Below are positions 22,341 through 32,965 of a stretch of DNA of 64,000 bases, piece after piece (the stretch's first letter is position 1; each line of letters starts with the position of its first letter). Origin of the DNA: Cinnamomum chago. Taxonomy: Eukaryota > Streptophyta > Magnoliopsida > Laurales > Lauraceae. The position numbers and the translations under genes are program-made. The notes beneath the pieces were generated by a model, which had not been told where the DNA came from, did no database searches, and worked only from the letters and a program-made list of their open reading frames with translations. The DNA lies in assembly GCA_038049695.1 (NCBI GenBank), contig CP142458.1, forward strand, positions 47,087,001-47,151,000, given 5' to 3'.

Positions 22341-23859
22341 GACATTCCTTTTGGTAGTGATTAAGGTATTCCTATTTCCTTCACTAACTCTCTGCACTGT
22401 CATTTCTAAATTGGTGTTGAATGTTGATTGTTGATCACTTCATAGTTCGTTCACTTGATTGAATTTGAACCTTGAATGTTGAATTGTTGATATTTGATTG
22501 TTCAATGTTCACTAATGACCATTATGACCTAACTCTTAAGTCTTCCTATGCCTTTATTTCACTAGTTGTTTTTTTTTTTTTTATTATTATTACTTTCTAA
22601 GCTAGCATGACTAAGAAACATGAATACATGTGAAAAAACTAATCATTATTATTATTTTCTATTTATACAGCGATACAGAACCTCATATTGAGGGCACCTC
22701 TACGCCTCCTTTTCTTTCTTTTGCAAAAGAACCACATTTTCTTTCATTTTACAGTTTTCTGGATTTTCTGGAATTTTAAAAAAAAAGAAATTTGGTCATT
22801 TTTTCAAATCGCACCGTTACAAACTTGACTACACAAGGTCCTAGGAAAACTGCACAAGTTAACATGACTGCACAAGGTCCTAGGGTCTCTAGAAAATCGA
22901 GCAACATTTCGGCAGGGACTGACTCAACCTGATTGGGCAAGAAGGAAAAGGGGCGGATCCGAGTCACCAAGAAGAGCAGGGCAATTGAATGCGCGCTACA
23001 CAACCCGAGACACCATACCATGGATCCTAACTCATAGGGGCAAGCAAAGAAAATAAATTCTTGCTAAAACCCCGTGTGCAAGTGACAAGTCATACATGTT
23101 GTGTGAAGGTTGGGTACAGAAGGTATAAGGAGGAGTCATGCAAGTTCAAGAACAATGTACACTGTGTATGCGAATAAATCATAACTTAGGGATTAGACGG
23201 GATAAATATGTATCACGGTCAAGGAACCTTACAAACTGCTAAACCTATGGCATGGGCTGCCATTGACATGTCTGTGGCAGTAGGATTGGGCATTGGCCAC
23301 ACTTAGGGTCCGGTCGCCAGTATTTTGTTCCTTAGTGCTGATTTGCATTGTCTGGCTCCCTAAAAGCCCTAATCATGCGCATCCCCAAGTCCTATTACAC
23401 CTACATGTCTCCGGACAACCGTCTGACCTAGATAAAATTGGCCCAAGTCCGAAGTTGGTTACTAGGAAGGACTGATGTGGCAAACCCAACAACGGGGGTT
23501 GAACGGGTGTGAAGGGGCTCAAATGGGTTTGGCACAACCGGTGTCGGGCAGCAGGTCAGGGCTCGGCAGTCCCTGCATGGGACAATCGAGCACATGGCCC
23601 GGTTGTGCCATTTAGGAACTGCGGAACTGGGCAATTTTTGGGCACAAGTAAGACGGATTTTGGGACCTGAAACTTGGGGAAAATCTGGGAGAATTTTAGG
23701 GAAAACATTTTCCATCATTTAGGCACTAAAATTACACCATTTTCATCGTCATGCAACTAAGGAATAAAGTGAGCAAAGTACATGAACAGTAGTTTCAACA
23801 AGAAGAAGATTCCATGGAAAATTCAAACTAGACTTGCATGCATGTTTGAAAACTCGAAT
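22341..23859 (+). other. 3' part of the hAT element, no further gene seen
   Basis: Between the transposase and the right inverted end. No coding match. A short direct repeat with GCACAAGGTCCTAGG-type wording occurs at about 22832-22885; otherwise featureless. Confidence 0.5.
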
Positions 23860-24501
23860 TAAACACTTGCCTCTCCCTCCAATTTTACTCCTATAGGAAT
23901 TGGGCCAACGTCATATTAATTACTTATCAAATTTACAAATAAAATATGAAGATTGATCAATTGGCCCTCAATAATTTTTACTCAAATATGCCCATTTTCA
24001 AATTGATAACTTAAAATATGTGGATGAGGTATTTAATAAATTCATGGGTTTCATAGTGATCAGTTCAATAGTAGGCCCAACTCTAATCAGATTGAAAGTT
24101 TTCACATGATATATAAGGGACTTCACATGATATACAAGGGATGATAATTACTTTTAATGGTTTTGATTTTAGGCATGGCTGCATTGATGGATGTATAATT
24201 TACAAGGACATACCTAAGAAATTAGACCGTAAAAATTAACAGATTTAAGAATCAAAGATGAAATAATGATATACAAGATGTTATGACTTCGAGGGACTGC
24301 TAATTGATTTACAGTTGTTACTAATAGAGAAAAAAATGTTGTTTTTTAGCATTTTTACAATATTCTGATTTTTGGATATTTTTCCAAAATTCTTTTGGGT
24401 AAAAAAAAAAAAAAATAAAGCCGTGACAGACTGGGAACTAGGACCGATACTGATACCGTATCGGTTTTTGGAGTTAGCCGATAGTGCGATTTTAAACAAT
24501 G
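23860..24501 (-). repeat. Right terminal inverted repeat of the hAT element
   Basis: The reverse complement aligns to 14384-14450 and 14935-15510. Shared landmarks include GTCACGG, ATTTCATCTTTGATT, CTGTTAATTTTTAC, GTAAATTATACATC and CCTATAGGAGTAAAATTGG. Overall identity is moderate, consistent with an old element. Confidence 0.72.
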
Positions 24502-24584
24502 GTCTTGACCGTGGCCATTATAGTGTCCGAAACCCCCTTTTTTTTTTTTTTAGAAATGCATTTCATTCCCCTAATTTTATCCAT

Positions 24585-24710
24585 TGTATGTGGATAGAAG
24601 GGTTTGCATGTGCCTTGGGATTAGTTCTTGGATGTCGAATCAAGTGTCCATCGGGCTCAGAGCCAAATGCTCCTGGGCTGAGCTAGAGATATCATGGGTT
24701 AAAAAAAAAA
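24585..24710 (+). repeat. SINE-like short element, copy 1
   Basis: GGGTTTGCATGTGCC, GGATTAGTTCT, CATCGGGCTCAGAGCC and a terminal A10. A second copy is at 27258-27386. The A-tail and shared left part suggest a tRNA-type SINE, but clear pol III A and B boxes and target duplications are not visible. Confidence 0.5.
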
Positions 24711-26714
24711 TGTCATAGAAAATCTACTCGCCCATATCCGGTGACATGTCCTTAATATGCCCATATTTAGGGCCTTTTACCCGGTTGCCCCTAGGTTTTC
24801 ACTCAAAAATTCAGGTATTGACTCTCCTTTTGGACCCTATTGATAATTGAGCCCTGGTCCAGAACCAGCCCAAGTCTATGCCCTGGTCCAGATCCAGCCC
24901 AAGTGTACATCGAAATGTCCAATTACCTAAGTGATGTATAAGATATTGTGTTATTACATTAATGGACTGATAGTGGCATGTAGTTCTTATTTCAGAAAAA
25001 AATGAAGTACAGCAATGGCTCATATCCAAAGGGGAAGGGATCATGGCTAAGTTCTTACAATTTAGCATTTGATTAGCTGGACAATGTGTGGTCAACGCAC
25101 AGATGAGGCTTTACTCATGCCTGGTGGCAGAAAAATGAAGGAATGGTAATGTTTTCATGTCCGACGGGAAGAGATGGCTAAGTTCTCTCAGTTTTGAAGA
25201 TTTTCCTGCATTGGTTGTTTTGATTGATTGTTACAAACCCTCACATTTTCATTAATATGTTCAAAAACTCCATTTGATTAATCCAGTGCTTAATCTATAG
25301 AAGGCTAAAAATGCCCTTATTAAGAACTTTTCAGTGCCGATAGATATATTCACGATGCAATGGCAGCGTCTTTTAACACTTAAAATTGTGAACAGATGTA
25401 TCATTGTATCAGTGATAGAGATGTGCCCCTTCGAAATTATGGAAGAGAACCTAGTGGATTACACTTTACAGATTGGAGTTTGTTTTGAGTAGGTTTACGC
25501 AATTTTTTAATATCAGATGGACCTATTATGATCAAGATATGGGTCTTATAAAATCTGTTTTTAAAAATTCTTGGTCTCAGATGGGAGGGAAGGATCACAA
25601 GGCGTCCTAAGAGTGGGCCCTATAGAGGTGCTTGGGCTAAATTGCCCGGGAGATCAAATTTACAAGGGGTGTTGCTTCAAAGGGAGACCTCAACTGGGAT
25701 TACAAGCTAACACACAAATATCAGCACCAAGATGTGATCTTTTATTATAAGGACAGAACTAAAAGGAACCCATAAAAAAGAAAAAGTTCATGCCTGTTCG
25801 ATACCAAATACCTATTGGCAGGCTATTGAGGAGCTGGACTCAGGCTTGATATTTGTTGGCCTTTAATGGGTTTATTTTGGTTCAGGCTTGTGTTCTGGAT
25901 GTGGGTATGTTTCCTTGAGAAATTTTTGATAGGCTGGTACAAAATAGTCAGTGGGTCTGAATCTAGTCTAGGTACGGCTTGAATTGGAGGCCGTTTAGTA
26001 GTCTTTGGAGTTTGGACGTTCATATGAATCCAACGGGGCAGAGCCGGATCCATAGTAGAGGTCTAGAATCCTTAACTTGCCGGATCCAAAGCCATGCATC
26101 AAGCTCATTGGATCTTGTTACGCGTGTTTCTATGTAAGGCATTGATCATGCACCAAATGGTTTCCAAATATGATTTTTAAATACTCGACTACAATCCAAA
26201 ACTAGAAAGTTAGAATTTGGATAATTTCAAGGCCAAAAGTAACGATTCAGAATGTTTAATTTTAGAATTCTATTAATTAAAGAGGGAATTTCAAAGCCCC
26301 CTACGGCCATATTCTTTATTTGAATTTTTTCATGTTGGGGTTTTTGGAATATGATGTGAATCTTGTCCTCCGACATTTGTAAATGTCATGTTTTTCTACA
26401 AGCATTTCAAAATTTTAGCTATCTAAAAGGTCTCAAATGACTTACAAAATTCTAAGAATTCCAACCCTTGCCTTTTTTGTGTGGTTTTTGGATGCACAAG
26501 TAGAAGGGAACATTAACGAATTCCACCATGTCTGAGAGTTTCAAAATTCTCCAGATAAGAATTCCAGTAATTCAGGAAGAAAACAGGTTGATCAATAAAG
26601 AGGGGGCAAAAAAGGCACCATAAAAGGTCCAGGCGTTGTTCATTTGCACTAAATTATACATGTAAGTAATTCACATGCAAAATAGTTATACGTCATGAAA
26701 TTTGTTTGCGCTTA
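24711..26714. other. Intergenic, nothing recognised
   Basis: No coding match on either strand and no clear repeat. Short AT-rich and low-information stretches only. Confidence 0.5.
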
Positions 26715-26722
26715 TGTATGTA

Positions 26723-27035
26723 TAGGGATGTAAATGGGTATCCGATTATCCGGAATTTCTGACCCGTTAAAAACCGAGTTTGGGTCCTTATTTAGGCCCC
26801 GATAAGTAAATGGGTCCGGGTCCAGCTCCACCTTTGTTCAGACCCGTGAACCCGAGACTCGACAGATTACCTCAATTTTAGAAAATATCTCCTAAAAATC
26901 ATAATTTTTTAATATCATTTTCTATTTAAACCCGAACCCGGAACTAGACCCGTCCCATATATGGTTCTGCTTTCTGTTTCGAAGCCAAGAAACCAGTTCC
27001 GGGTCCACCATGGACTCGGACCGTTTACAACCCTT
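26723..27035. mobile_element. hAT-type MITE with perfect 8-bp target duplication
   Basis: 313 bp beginning TAGGGATGTAAATGGG; its other end, read on the opposite strand, is AAGGGTTGTAAACGG, a typical plant hAT terminus. The 8-bp target duplication TGTATGTA is exact at 26715-26722 and 27036-27043. The interior is rich in GGGTCC / GACCCG words and has no coding capacity. Confidence 0.92.
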
Positions 27036-27123
27036 TGTATGTACGTGATGCATAAAGGAGGTGTAAAAATGGTGTAAATAAGACCATTTTTACATCATGT
27101 GAATCTCTTTTCACATCTTTAAA

Positions 27124-27493
27124 TCTCATCAACTACCTTTTTTCATTATTGGGCACTCTATATCTACAATCCAAAGTATTTAGTTCATTTATTGAACTCA
27201 TAGACCCCAAAACTTTAGCTAATTATCTTAAATCTCCCAATGTTTTACTCGAAGCATGTGGACAGGAGGGTTTGCATGTGCCCCTAAGGATTAGTTCTCG
27301 ACTGTCCAGAATCAAGTATCCCTCGAGCTCAAGGCCAAAGGCTCTTAGACGGGGATGGGTGGGAGATACCCTAGGTTAAAAAAAAAATCTCATCAATTAC
27401 CTTTTTTTCATTGTTGTGGGTTCTATATTTGTAATCCAAAGTATTCAAATCATTTATTGAACTCATAGACCCCAAACCTTAGGCTAATTATCT
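27124..27493. repeat. 105-bp direct repeats flanking SINE-like copy 2
   Basis: 27124-27229 and 27388-27493 are near copies (ATCTCATCAACTACCTTTTT ... GCTAATTATCTTA). Between them (27258-27386) is the second SINE-like element, ending in a run of A. The direct repeats are too long to be target duplications, so the pattern suggests a local duplication spanning the insertion or unequal exchange. Confidence 0.75.
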
Positions 27494-27779
27494 TATATCT
27501 TCATAGATTTTGAGTAATTTGTAAAAAAGAAATTCCAATATATATTTTCTAATTTTTTCATTTTTATTGCCCATAATTCATGATCCTAACCATAGAAATA
27601 AAAATAAATAAATAAAATATCAAATTAATGATTGGTATTAAGATGTTTAGTTCATAACTTAAATCTCTAAAAATTTGGAGAGATTTGTGAAAAGTATTGA
27701 AAACATCAAACCATACCTAAGATATTTGGATTTACTCATTCACTCTTTGGAAAATGACAAGTTTAACAAATATGGTAAT

Positions 27780-27858
27780 ATTATGTATGTATATGTATAT
27801 GTATAGTGTATATACATATACATATACAAATACATACATACATATATATATACATATA
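27780..27858. repeat. TA/TG-rich microsatellite
   Basis: Alternating TATG/TATA words (TATGTATATGTATATG and similar). It forms the left target of the MITE that starts at 27860. Confidence 0.85.
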
Positions 27859-27918
27859 TGGGAGGTGCTCCTATGAGAGACACTCTCACCAAGTTGGTGA
27901 GAGATGGGTGGGGGGCCT

Positions 27919-30726
27919 TGTTAGACCCCGACCCAGACCAAGTCGATTAGTGTGCGATTAGTATGTGTTTAGTCCTAAGTGGGTTTAGTTATTGTTGGGT
28001 TAGAAGTGATTAGTTTTAGTCTTGGATATAGCTTTGGTAATTTTGAGAACGTTTAATATTAGTTAGACACACTCAGGATGGCCTGAGTGCACGTGTGAGC
28101 ATGGGAAGATCGTATCGATTTCCGTGTGATTGTGATTTTGATTTCATTTGATTGATATTTTGACGTGTTACAACTTTCGTATTAAGCCCATTCATGTTTG
28201 AAGCCCAAAAACCCAAGTTTTGGCCCAAAGAGGGTAAAATTGTCTTTCTTGCACAAATCTGGACACAATTTTCAAGATCTCAAAACCATGTCAAAAATAT
28301 ACTTTTTGGAAACTAGATATTTCGACGATCATTTTATCCTTCTTCGTCGAAGTCATCCGAGGCCCACAAGGTCATGTTTTAGCCATTTCAAGTTCAAGCC
28401 CAATGGGCCTATGAGTCATCACTTAAGTCTCATTTCTTCCTCTCTTTCATTCACTTTCCCCAATCTCTGCAACTTCTGAACCTAGGGCAAGAAAAACCCT
28501 TTTTTCTCTCCCTCCTCATTTCCCCTTGCATGATCTAGTTAGAGAGCTCCAAATAAAGCTTCAAGTTCATCATCTTCTCCATCTCATTGCAAGCTCTCTA
28601 TTGGTACAAGTTTCTTGGAGTTTCTTTTGGGACAAGATCTACATTTCCTCTCTTCTCTCTTGTGTGACCATTCCTAGGTAAGAGCTTCAAGCCATGGTTT
28701 CCATAAAGTCTTTTTAACTCCTTAAGATTGTGTTTTTCAAGTGTTCAAACCCTTTTTGTTAAAATGGGTTCTTTGCTCCATTTTGAGTGAGTTTTGTGTG
28801 TTTTCTTTGGGTTTTGTAGTTCTTGATTAGCTTGGGAGAAGTGCTTGAGGAGTGTTTAGCTTTGGTCAAGGCAAGTGATCTTTGTAGGCTTCATGTGCAT
28901 TGTATTTTGGTTTCCATTGTATTTTAGAAATTGTGCTTACATTGTTTACATGCTTCATGATTTGGTTTTTATTGGATTTAAATGTGTGGATGATGATAAA
29001 TGAACCCTTGGTGAGCATGAAGGCTCAGGGGATGATATGTGGTTGATGGATGAGAAGAAGGAGAAGAATGTAGTGAAAGATAAGCAAGAAAATGGAGATT
29101 TCCGCACTCAGCGAGCTCAGGCAGCAGCCTGTTCGCTCGAGCGACCCTGGGTTCGCTCGAGCGAACAAGCCACTGTCTCCTACGGAGCGAGGCAGTGAGT
29201 CGTTCGTTCGAACGCATTTTATTATTCGCTCGAGCCAACATTCGCTCGAGCGAACTGTCTACGCCTTGTAAGGTCCGCTCGAGCGAAGTGTCTCGCTCGA
29301 GCGAAGTGTCATCAACGTGACAGGTTCGCTCGAGCGAACCTGCCAGTTGCAGGAAGACGAGTTTCTTTCCATTTTGTGTATTTTTCTTGAGGTCCAAAAA
29401 CTAGACTATGTTAAGGGTTTTGACTTGACATTGTGTAAATGAAACCTCGAAATGCCACCCAACCTCTAAGGACACCAATTCTTGCATATTCTGACATTTG
29501 GAGTTTCAATTACACAAAGGTCAATTTGTAGCCTTAGCACATGCTTGTCAGATTTCGTATTTTAATTTCCGTCTTGGTACTATAAGTACAAACGTGCACT
29601 TGTTTTGTATTTCAAGTATAAGTTTGTTTTGAAGTTTTGTTCAAGAAAAAGGGGATCACTTCCTAAGCGTGTTATGCATAATTATTATGCCCCTTGCTAG
29701 TCGTGCTCGTCGTGTTTTGATAAGTGATTTCCCCATTTTTATCTCGACGTGTTTTGATCGTGCTTCGCGTGTCTTGTGCATTCATGAATTAAGTAAACAC
29801 CACTGAGCTTAGACTGCCCTTTTGGTTTGATCCACCGTCTGGGGGTCTTTAAACATGTGGACTGTCTGCAGACTGGTCGTGTATTTATTACACATCGTGC
29901 GTGTCCGGTTCCGCGGCCGGAATTCCCGTCTTTGTGGGAAATCGTGTCGTGCTTATATTATGTATATCGTGCTTGTCGTGCGTGCTTGCTCTTTTCATTA
30001 TATAAATGATAGAGAAAGGATGGGCTCTTTGTGGATTGTAACTATTCATGATATATTATGTACTCATGCTAGTTTATTTTGTATCTCAGCTTTGTTCGTA
30101 TTCTTGAAAATGTATCTCAGTTTTGATAGTACTTCATGCCAAAGATTTGCTCACATGTTTTCTCTAAATGTTATTGTTCATGTTCATGCCTAAATTGATT
30201 ACCTGCCAAACCGTCGTGTTTGACCCTTGTTTATTGGTGCCCAGGTGCAGGAGACGTTGCCTTTGAGGAGGAGCGTCAGGAGGAGGCTTGTGAGCCAACT
30301 CCCGTGAGAGAGTGGCAGCCCGACGATGTCATTTAGATGTCGGTCTGGTTCTCGAGTTTCGTCACCCTTAGTCTTGGGGTTCCTTTTGACTATTTTGAGA
30401 TTGTATTGACCTTTATTGGTCTCTTATGGGTTGTACTAAACTTAACTTGTTTTTGTATTAGTTCTATAACTTGAATATTAATGGGAATGCTTGTTAGCTT
30501 CTTTCTATGATACCATGCCTTGTGATCATTTGTTATGGCACCCAAATGTTTTGTTGGGCTCATCTTGATGTGTTTTGCTACACGCTTCCGCATACTTGTA
30601 CGTGTGAGCCAGATTCCGCGTGTCTTTGGGAATCCTCACCGCGGGAACCTGTGGGAAAGCAATTAACAACACCGAATGCAATGCAACACTCGTCGCGGGC
30701 CCGGGATCCGTTCCGGGGTCGCGACA
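27919..30726 (+). mobile_element. LTR1: solo LTR of a long-LTR Ty3/Gypsy (chromovirus-type) family
   Basis: 2808 bp, TGTTAGACCCCGACCC ... GTCGCGACA, with target duplication GGCCT at 27914-27918 and 30727-30731. No internal domains or second LTR, so it is a solo LTR from LTR-LTR recombination. Landmarks in order: a 31-bp block with 8-bp inverted arms TTCGACGA/TCGTCGAA (28321-28351), a donor-like GGTAAG (28677-28682), the CTCGAG palindrome array (29130-29337), and a short acidic frame ending at 30336. It is closest to LTR6 (58866-61687). The Gypsy assignment rests on similarity of its ends to the LTR at 45072-47690, which is attached to a Gypsy integrase. Confidence 0.9.
29130..29337. repeat. 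Palindrome array, CTCGAG type, in LTR1
   Basis: Seven sites with the core GCTCGAGC, most as the near-perfect 14-mer TTCGCTCGAGCGAA, at about 29132, 29152, 29225, 29241, 29275, 29293 and 29325, plus a TTCGTTCGAACG variant at 29203. Spacing is irregular (about 16-50 bp). The spacer GAACGCATTTTATTATTCGC (29208-29229) recurs in similar form in LTR2 and LTR6. Confidence 0.95.
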
Positions 30727-30844
30727 GGCCTCATATTTAAGTTAGGGGTCCTTGCATTTAAGTTGGTGAGAGTGGATATGGAAGTGAGGGACCCCACCCA
30801 CTCTCACCAACTTGGTGAGAGTGTCTCTCATAGGAGCATCTCCC

Positions 30845-31547
30845 TATATATATATATATATCCCCCCTCTATTGAGCATCGATGCACATAATAAGGTGAG
30901 ATCCATTTATTGTGGGGCCTACTTGGGGCCCCACTTAAGGATGAGACCAAGGGAATCAAAATATCTCCTCCCCACTAAGCTATGTTTGGGGATGGAGGCT
31001 CAAATCATCGCTCTAACTTCTTGATCAATGGTCGGCATTTTTTCACTATAAAAAAACGACTACACAGTTAATCTAATGGTCTAGTCTACTCGGATTGGTA
31101 CCAAATCCGGATAGGCGACTATTAAGATTTTTTGCACATACTTAATTCCCCATCATGATCTTTCAATCCTCCTGCCCTTCATGATTGACACAAATCCATG
31201 TAGTTAGCTTATATACCGCACCATCTCGCCGAACCATTGTTATATATGCACATACGTATACACACATACCTAAAACAGAAATATGTATATGTGTAGAGTA
31301 TTGATCTAGTGCGCGACTTGTGCACTGGATCAATGTGCGTACCTCAATCGGCCCATGGGTACCACTTAGATGGGTGTACAATCGATCCAACGATCCAGTC
31401 CATTTGGATGGGTGCAAACCCTATGGGATGTTTGAAATTCAGAAAGGGGTGTGGTCTAGTAAGATGGACCATTAGGTGGGTCCCACCCTTGTCGCGCAAA
31501 ATGCGCACCGAGCACATCTGATAACCATATATTTATGAGCAAGGCTC
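30845..31547. other. Intergenic, TA repeat and unclassified sequence
   Basis: (TA)n at 30845-30861, then sequence with GGGGCCC palindromes and, at 31290-31500, a segment with several GTGCGC / GCGCAC words that could be a MITE; I could not pair convincing ends. No gene. Confidence 0.45.
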
Positions 31548-31767
31548 TCCTAGGCTGCAACTTATGTTATTCTAAACTGAAATCGTCCGCAAAATCATTT
31601 CCATCGTAAACTGCCTCAAATCATTGTCTCCAAAATCAAGATAAATCCAATCAGAACTGAATTTTCCAGTTCCATCAGGCCAAAAATAGATATAATCAAC
31701 TTTGATTTGTGGGATCAGGGACCAGCACTATTTCAGCTTATGATAACATAAGTTGCAGCTTAGGAGA
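31548..31767. mobile_element. MITE with 26-bp inverted ends
   Basis: 220 bp. The left end TCTCCTAGGCTGCAACTTAT (continuing GTTAT) and the right end on the other strand TCTCCTAAGCTGCAACTTAT differ by one base over 25. No clear target duplication. No coding capacity. Superfamily undetermined. Confidence 0.85.
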
Positions 31768-31792
31768 AACCCGATATATATATATATATATA

Positions 31793-31977
31793 TGGGGAAG
31801 TTTCAAGTGCATCTATCCCTCACCATAGGGTGAGGGACACTTCCATAATCGAGAATTTTCAAGTATAAAAGTTACTTTTGAAGTACATAGGGTGAGGTAC
31901 ACTTCCTTGTCTTCATGTGCAAAAAAGGAAGTGTCCCTCACCTTATAGTGAAGGATAGATGCAGTTGAGACTTCCCA
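31793..31977. mobile_element. Second MITE in TA repeat, with internal sub-repeats
   Basis: 185 bp between (TA)n tracts. Inverted ends TGGGGAAGTTTCAAGTGCAT and TGGGAAGTCTCAACTGCAT, both continuing CTATCC. Inside, the unit AGGGTGAGGGACACTTCC appears direct (31828, 31890) and inverted (31929), so a transcript or single strand could fold into several hairpins. Confidence 0.85.
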
Positions 31978-31981
31978 TATA

Positions 31982-32016
<35 letters not shown>

Positions 32017-32020
32017 ACTA
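31978..32020. repeat. (TA)n microsatellite
   Basis: About 30 bp of TA repeats directly in front of the Helitron 5' end, an A/T-rich target as Helitrons favour. Confidence 0.85.
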
Positions 32021-32965
32021 TCTACTACTATTATAAAAGAGAGCAAGATGTACAACTTTTCACTTTTTTTTTCACTACACACTTGCCCAATCAAATGCTA
32101 GATGTGGCCCCACTTAAGATAATAATAATAATCTACTACTATTATAAAAGAGAGCAAGATGCACAACTTTTTACTTTTTTTCACTACACATAAAAGAGAG
32201 CAAGATGCACAACTTTTTACTTTTCTTCACTACACACTTGCCCAATCAAATGCTAGATGTGGGGCCCCACTTAAGATAATAATAATAAGATTATAAAAGA
32301 GAAGAACTTGTGTGGGCCCCACTTAGATAATAATAATATAATCTATACATTATTATTACCCTTCTAAAAGAGAAGAACTTGGGCCCCACTTATACAATAA
32401 TAATAAGATTATAAAAGAGAAGAACTTGTGTGGGGCCACCTATATAATAATAATATAATCTATACATTATTATTATTATTATTACTATTTCTCTATCTCT
32501 ATCTCTATATCTATATCTATCTATATCTATACATCTATACCCTTATATAAAATATAGTAAAGTATAATACTTTTTCACTACACACCTGCCCAATAAAATG
32601 AAAGATGTGGGCCCACTTAGTATTCTCTATCTCTCTATCTCTATCTTTCTATCTATCTATCTATCTATCTACTCTTATAAAAGAGAACAAAATGACAATA
32701 CTTTTCACTACACACCATGGCCCACTTATAATTTTCACTAAAGTGTAGTACTTTTTCACCATACACCTGTCCAATAAAATGCAAGATGTGGGCCTCACTT
32801 AGTATGATTATTTTTCACTACAAACCTACCTGATAAAATGCAAGATGTGGGCCCCACTTAGTATTATTATAGATATATATATATATATATAGATATTCTC
32901 AATAAACTGCACGATGTGGGCCCCTCTTAGTATTATTATTTTTCACTATACACCTGTCCAACAAA
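32021..32965 (+). repeat. Stacked Helitron 5'-end repeats and microsatellites
   Basis: TATTATAAAAGAGAGCAAGA starts at 32029 and 32140, with shorter versions at about 32188, 32294, 32372 and 32413. The following motif TTTTTCACTACACAC plus GCCCAAT(C/A)AAATGC plus GATGTGGGCCCCACTTA recurs about eight times to 32960. Interspersed are (ATT)n, (ATCTCT)n and (ATCT)n at 32460-32530 and 32630-32675. The array looks like repeated insertion of related Helitron ends or tandem growth of the 5' end. Confidence 0.85.

Larger units (their letters stand above)
14384..24501 (+). mobile_element. Large decayed hAT DNA transposon (about 10 kb)
   Basis: Defined by inverted ends: CATGGTTTAAAAATC at 14384 and, on the other strand, CATTGTTTAAAATCG from 24501, followed on both sides by alignable sequence with CCGATACGGTATC-type motifs and, deeper in, a segment ending in CCTATAGGAGTAAAATTGG (about 15490 and 23895). 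Between the ends is a plus-strand hAT transposase gene (19212-22340) with DUF659 and the hAT dimerisation domain. No matching 8-bp target duplication is visible (TTTGTATG against GTCTTGAC), so the outer boundaries may be slightly off or the flanks have changed. The left half is enlarged by tandem arrays and by partial copies of the TIR. The transposase is broken, so the element is dead. Confidence 0.7.
27860..30844. mobile_element. MITE split by a solo LTR
   Basis: The left part (27860-27918) and right part (30732-30844) share inverted ends of about 55 bp: GGGAGGTGCTCCTATGAGAG against GGGAGATGCTCCTATGAGAG, continuing through ACTCTCACCAAGTTGGTGAG. Without the solo LTR (27919-30726) and one copy of its target duplication the MITE would be about 172 bp. 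It lies in TA-repeat DNA on both sides, consistent with a TA target. No coding capacity. Confidence 0.9.

Noticed and set aside
14376-24509. 8-bp target duplication for the 10 kb hAT element
   Set aside because: The flanks TTTGTATG and GTCTTGAC do not match; no shift of a few bases gave a convincing pair.
29130-29337. Palindromic repeats with spacers resembling a CRISPR array
   Set aside because: Plant nuclear DNA, irregular spacing, repeats of only 12-14 bp, no cas genes, and the arrays lie inside LTRs.
28978-29397. A 139-residue minus-strand frame, and similar frames at 40724-41248 and 60194-60552, rich in Arg/Ser/Glu
   Set aside because: They run through the CTCGAG palindrome arrays; the palindromes keep several frames open on both strands. 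There is no family match or conservation between copies.
31260-31530. A possible MITE with GTGCGC / GCGCAC words
   Set aside because: I could not pair terminal inverted repeats or find a target duplication.
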